From Flavobacteriales bacterium (GTDB lineage Bacteria > Bacteroidota > Bacteroidia > Flavobacteriales > TMED113): a DNA stretch of 7,158 nucleotides. The position numbers were made by a program, and so were the translations under genes. The notes beneath the pieces were generated by a model. The model searched no databases. It saw nothing but the letters and a program-made list of their open reading frames with translations, and was not told the origin of the DNA. This document shows, piece by piece, positions 6,168 through 7,158 of the stretch (within the stretch, counting starts at the first letter, position 1; the number at the start of each line of letters is the position of its first letter). The stretch lies in the NCBI GenBank assembly GCA_002713285.1, contig PAVX01000001.1, positions 31,950-39,107 on the forward strand, read 5' to 3'.

Positions 6168-6914
6168 TTAAGTCGACATCCCCCCACACACACTAATTAC
6201 TTGACCAGTAATATAAGATGACATGTCTGATGATAGAAATAATACTAAATCTGCTACATCATCTCCCTTCCCTGCTCGTTTTAATGGGATTTTTTGTTTC
6301 CATTCATCAACTTGTTTAGATTCAAGATTATGTGTCATTTCTGTTTCTATATAACCAGGAGAAATAACGTTAGATCTTATATTTCTAGATCCTAGTTCAA
6401 GTGCAATTGATTTAGAGAATCCAATGATTGCTGCTTTAGAAGCTGCATAATTTGATTGACCTGCATTACCTTTTAATCCAACAATAGAACTTAAATTAAT
6501 GATAGAGCCTTTTTTAGCCCTTAACATAGACTTCTGAATAACTTTAGTCATATTAAACACAGACTTCATGTTAATATTTAATACTCTATCAAAGTCTTCT
6601 TCTGACATTCGTAACAATAAATTATCCTTAGTAATACCAGCATTGTTTACTAAAACATCTATTTGTACATGCTTAGTTAAAATATGAGCAACTAAATCTT
6701 CACAAGCCTGATAATTAGATGCATCCGATTGATAAGCCTCAATTTTTACGTCATATTTTTTTGCTTCTTCCACAACCTTATTTGCGTCTTCTGATGAGGA
6801 CAAATAAGTAAAAATTACATTTGCTCCATGTTTAGCTAATGTTAAAACAATTGATTTACCTATTCCTCCAGAACCACCCGTAACTAGTATTGTCTTATTT
6901 TCTAATAATTTCAT
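6168..6914 (-). CDS. fabG: 3-oxoacyl-[acyl-carrier-protein] reductase
   Basis: NADPH-dependent reduction of 3-oxoacyl-ACP to 3-hydroxyacyl-ACP, the first reductive step of each fatty acid elongation cycle, in the cytoplasm. It is 248 residues, a classical short-chain dehydrogenase. Features: cofactor glycine motif TGGSGGIG at 12-19; D64 in the QSDAS segment that contacts the adenine ring; NNAG at 90-93; and the catalytic tetrad Asn115 (in LNINMKS), Ser143 (in INLSSIVG), Tyr156 and Lys160 (in SNYAASK). SPGYIETEMT at 185-194 and the C-terminal GGM match FabG rather than other short-chain dehydrogenases. ATG at 6914 starts one base after the sucD stop, implying translational coupling. A standard FabG is the best call; a broad ketoreductase role cannot be excluded because no other fab gene is beside it. 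Confidence 0.92.
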   Translation of the reverse strand: MKLLENKTILVTGGSGGIGKSIVLTLAKHGANVIFTYLSSSEDANKVVEEAKKYDVKIEAYQSDASNYQACEDLVAHILTKHVQIDVLVNNAGITKDNLLLRMSEEDFDRVLNINMKSVFNMTKVIQKSMLRAKKGSIINLSSIVGLKGNAGQSNYAASKAAIIGFSKSIALELGSRNIRSNVISPGYIETEMTHNLESKQVDEWKQKIPLKRAGKGDDVADLVLFLSSDMSSYITGQVISVCGGMST

Positions 6915-6915
6915 T

Positions 6916-7158
6916 TTAATTTAGCATTTGTTTCATAGTTATCCCAATATCTGCAGGAGACTCAACAACAGTAATACCACAGTTTTTCATTATGTTCATT
7001 TTAGCTAACGCAGTATCATCTTCTCCACCAACAATAGCACCTGCATGTCCCATTTTTCTTCCTTTAGGTGCTGTTTGACCAGCTATGAACCCAACTACAG
7101 GCTTAGTACCATGCTTCTTAATCCAATTTGCCGCTTCATTTTCCATAGGCCCACCTAT
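6916..7158 (-). CDS. sucD: Succinate-CoA ligase (ADP-forming) alpha subunit, C-terminal part (5' truncated by window edge)
   Basis: The last 80 residues of the alpha subunit of succinyl-CoA synthetase, the tricarboxylic acid cycle enzyme that makes ATP (or GTP) from succinyl-CoA. The frame remains open to the window edge: residues IGGP precede the first visible Met (codon at 7144-7146), so that Met is internal, not a start. IGG-x-x-E-x-EAA-x-W, followed by TKPVVGFIAGQTAPKGRKMGHAGAI, is diagnostic of the SucD ligase domain, including the conserved GHAGAI segment near the phosphohistidine loop. The catalytic His itself lies in or close to GHAGAI, and the CoA-binding half is outside the window. 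The C-terminus GITVVESPADIGITMKQML is typical of Bacteroidota SucD. fabG follows after one nucleotide. The sucC partner is not visible. Confidence 0.95.
   Translation of the reverse strand: MGGPMENEAANWIKKHGTKPVVGFIAGQTAPKGRKMGHAGAIVGGEDDTALAKMNIMKNCGITVVESPADIGITMKQMLN

Noticed and set aside
5947..6171. Plus-strand open frame of 74 codons opposite the 5' end of the VWA-like gene
   Set aside because: It is antisense to the two N-terminal membrane helices. Its Asn/Lys-rich composition is what reversed hydrophobic codons give.
7144..7146. Met codon as the start of a 76-residue sucD-related small protein
   Set aside because: The frame is open upstream to the window edge and encodes the expected preceding SucD residues (IGGP), so the gene is merely cut by the window.

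Overview
The window is A+T-rich (about 30% G+C by eye) and densely packed. It carries six or seven ordinary housekeeping or conserved genes and no mobile element, CRISPR array, rRNA or tRNA that I can see. The proteins point to Bacteroidota, most likely a streamlined, low-GC marine member of Flavobacteriia. The supporting evidence is the DUF368-aroE pairing, a Bacteroidota-type AroE of about 247 residues, a stand-alone prohibitin-type protein ending in GKDGLPLILG, a large fabG-adjacent membrane protein with a VWA-like region, and start codons preceded by A-rich sequence rather than a Shine-Dalgarno motif. The taxonomic placement is inference from protein style and gene order.

Left half (1-2991, + strand): the tail of a DUF368 membrane protein overlaps aroE (shikimate dehydrogenase). 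The aroE stop shares one base with the start of uvrB (TAATG). These three genes look like one translationally coupled transcription unit joining an envelope lipid-carrier-type protein, aromatic amino acid biosynthesis and nucleotide excision repair. The link is probably transcriptional economy, not shared function.

Right half (2988-7158, - strand): reading right to left, the C-terminal end of sucD (succinyl-CoA ligase alpha subunit) is followed after 1 nt by fabG (3-oxoacyl-ACP reductase). After 9 nt comes a 696-residue uncharacterised membrane protein with a VWA-like region. After a 264-nt AT-rich gap comes a prohibitin/SPFH membrane protein. The first three are almost certainly one operon. 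The prohibitin gene may have its own promoter in the gap, where I see one weak Bacteroidota-type -7 element and two short inverted repeats.

The two halves converge without any spacer: the uvrB and prohibitin stop codons overlap inside the palindrome TTAATTAA, so their transcripts must run into each other or terminate within coding sequence.

I did not find a convincing new biological system. The item most worth a second look is the large VWA-like membrane protein next to the prohibitin gene. It keeps a plausible metal-binding MIDAS triad and has no function I can name.
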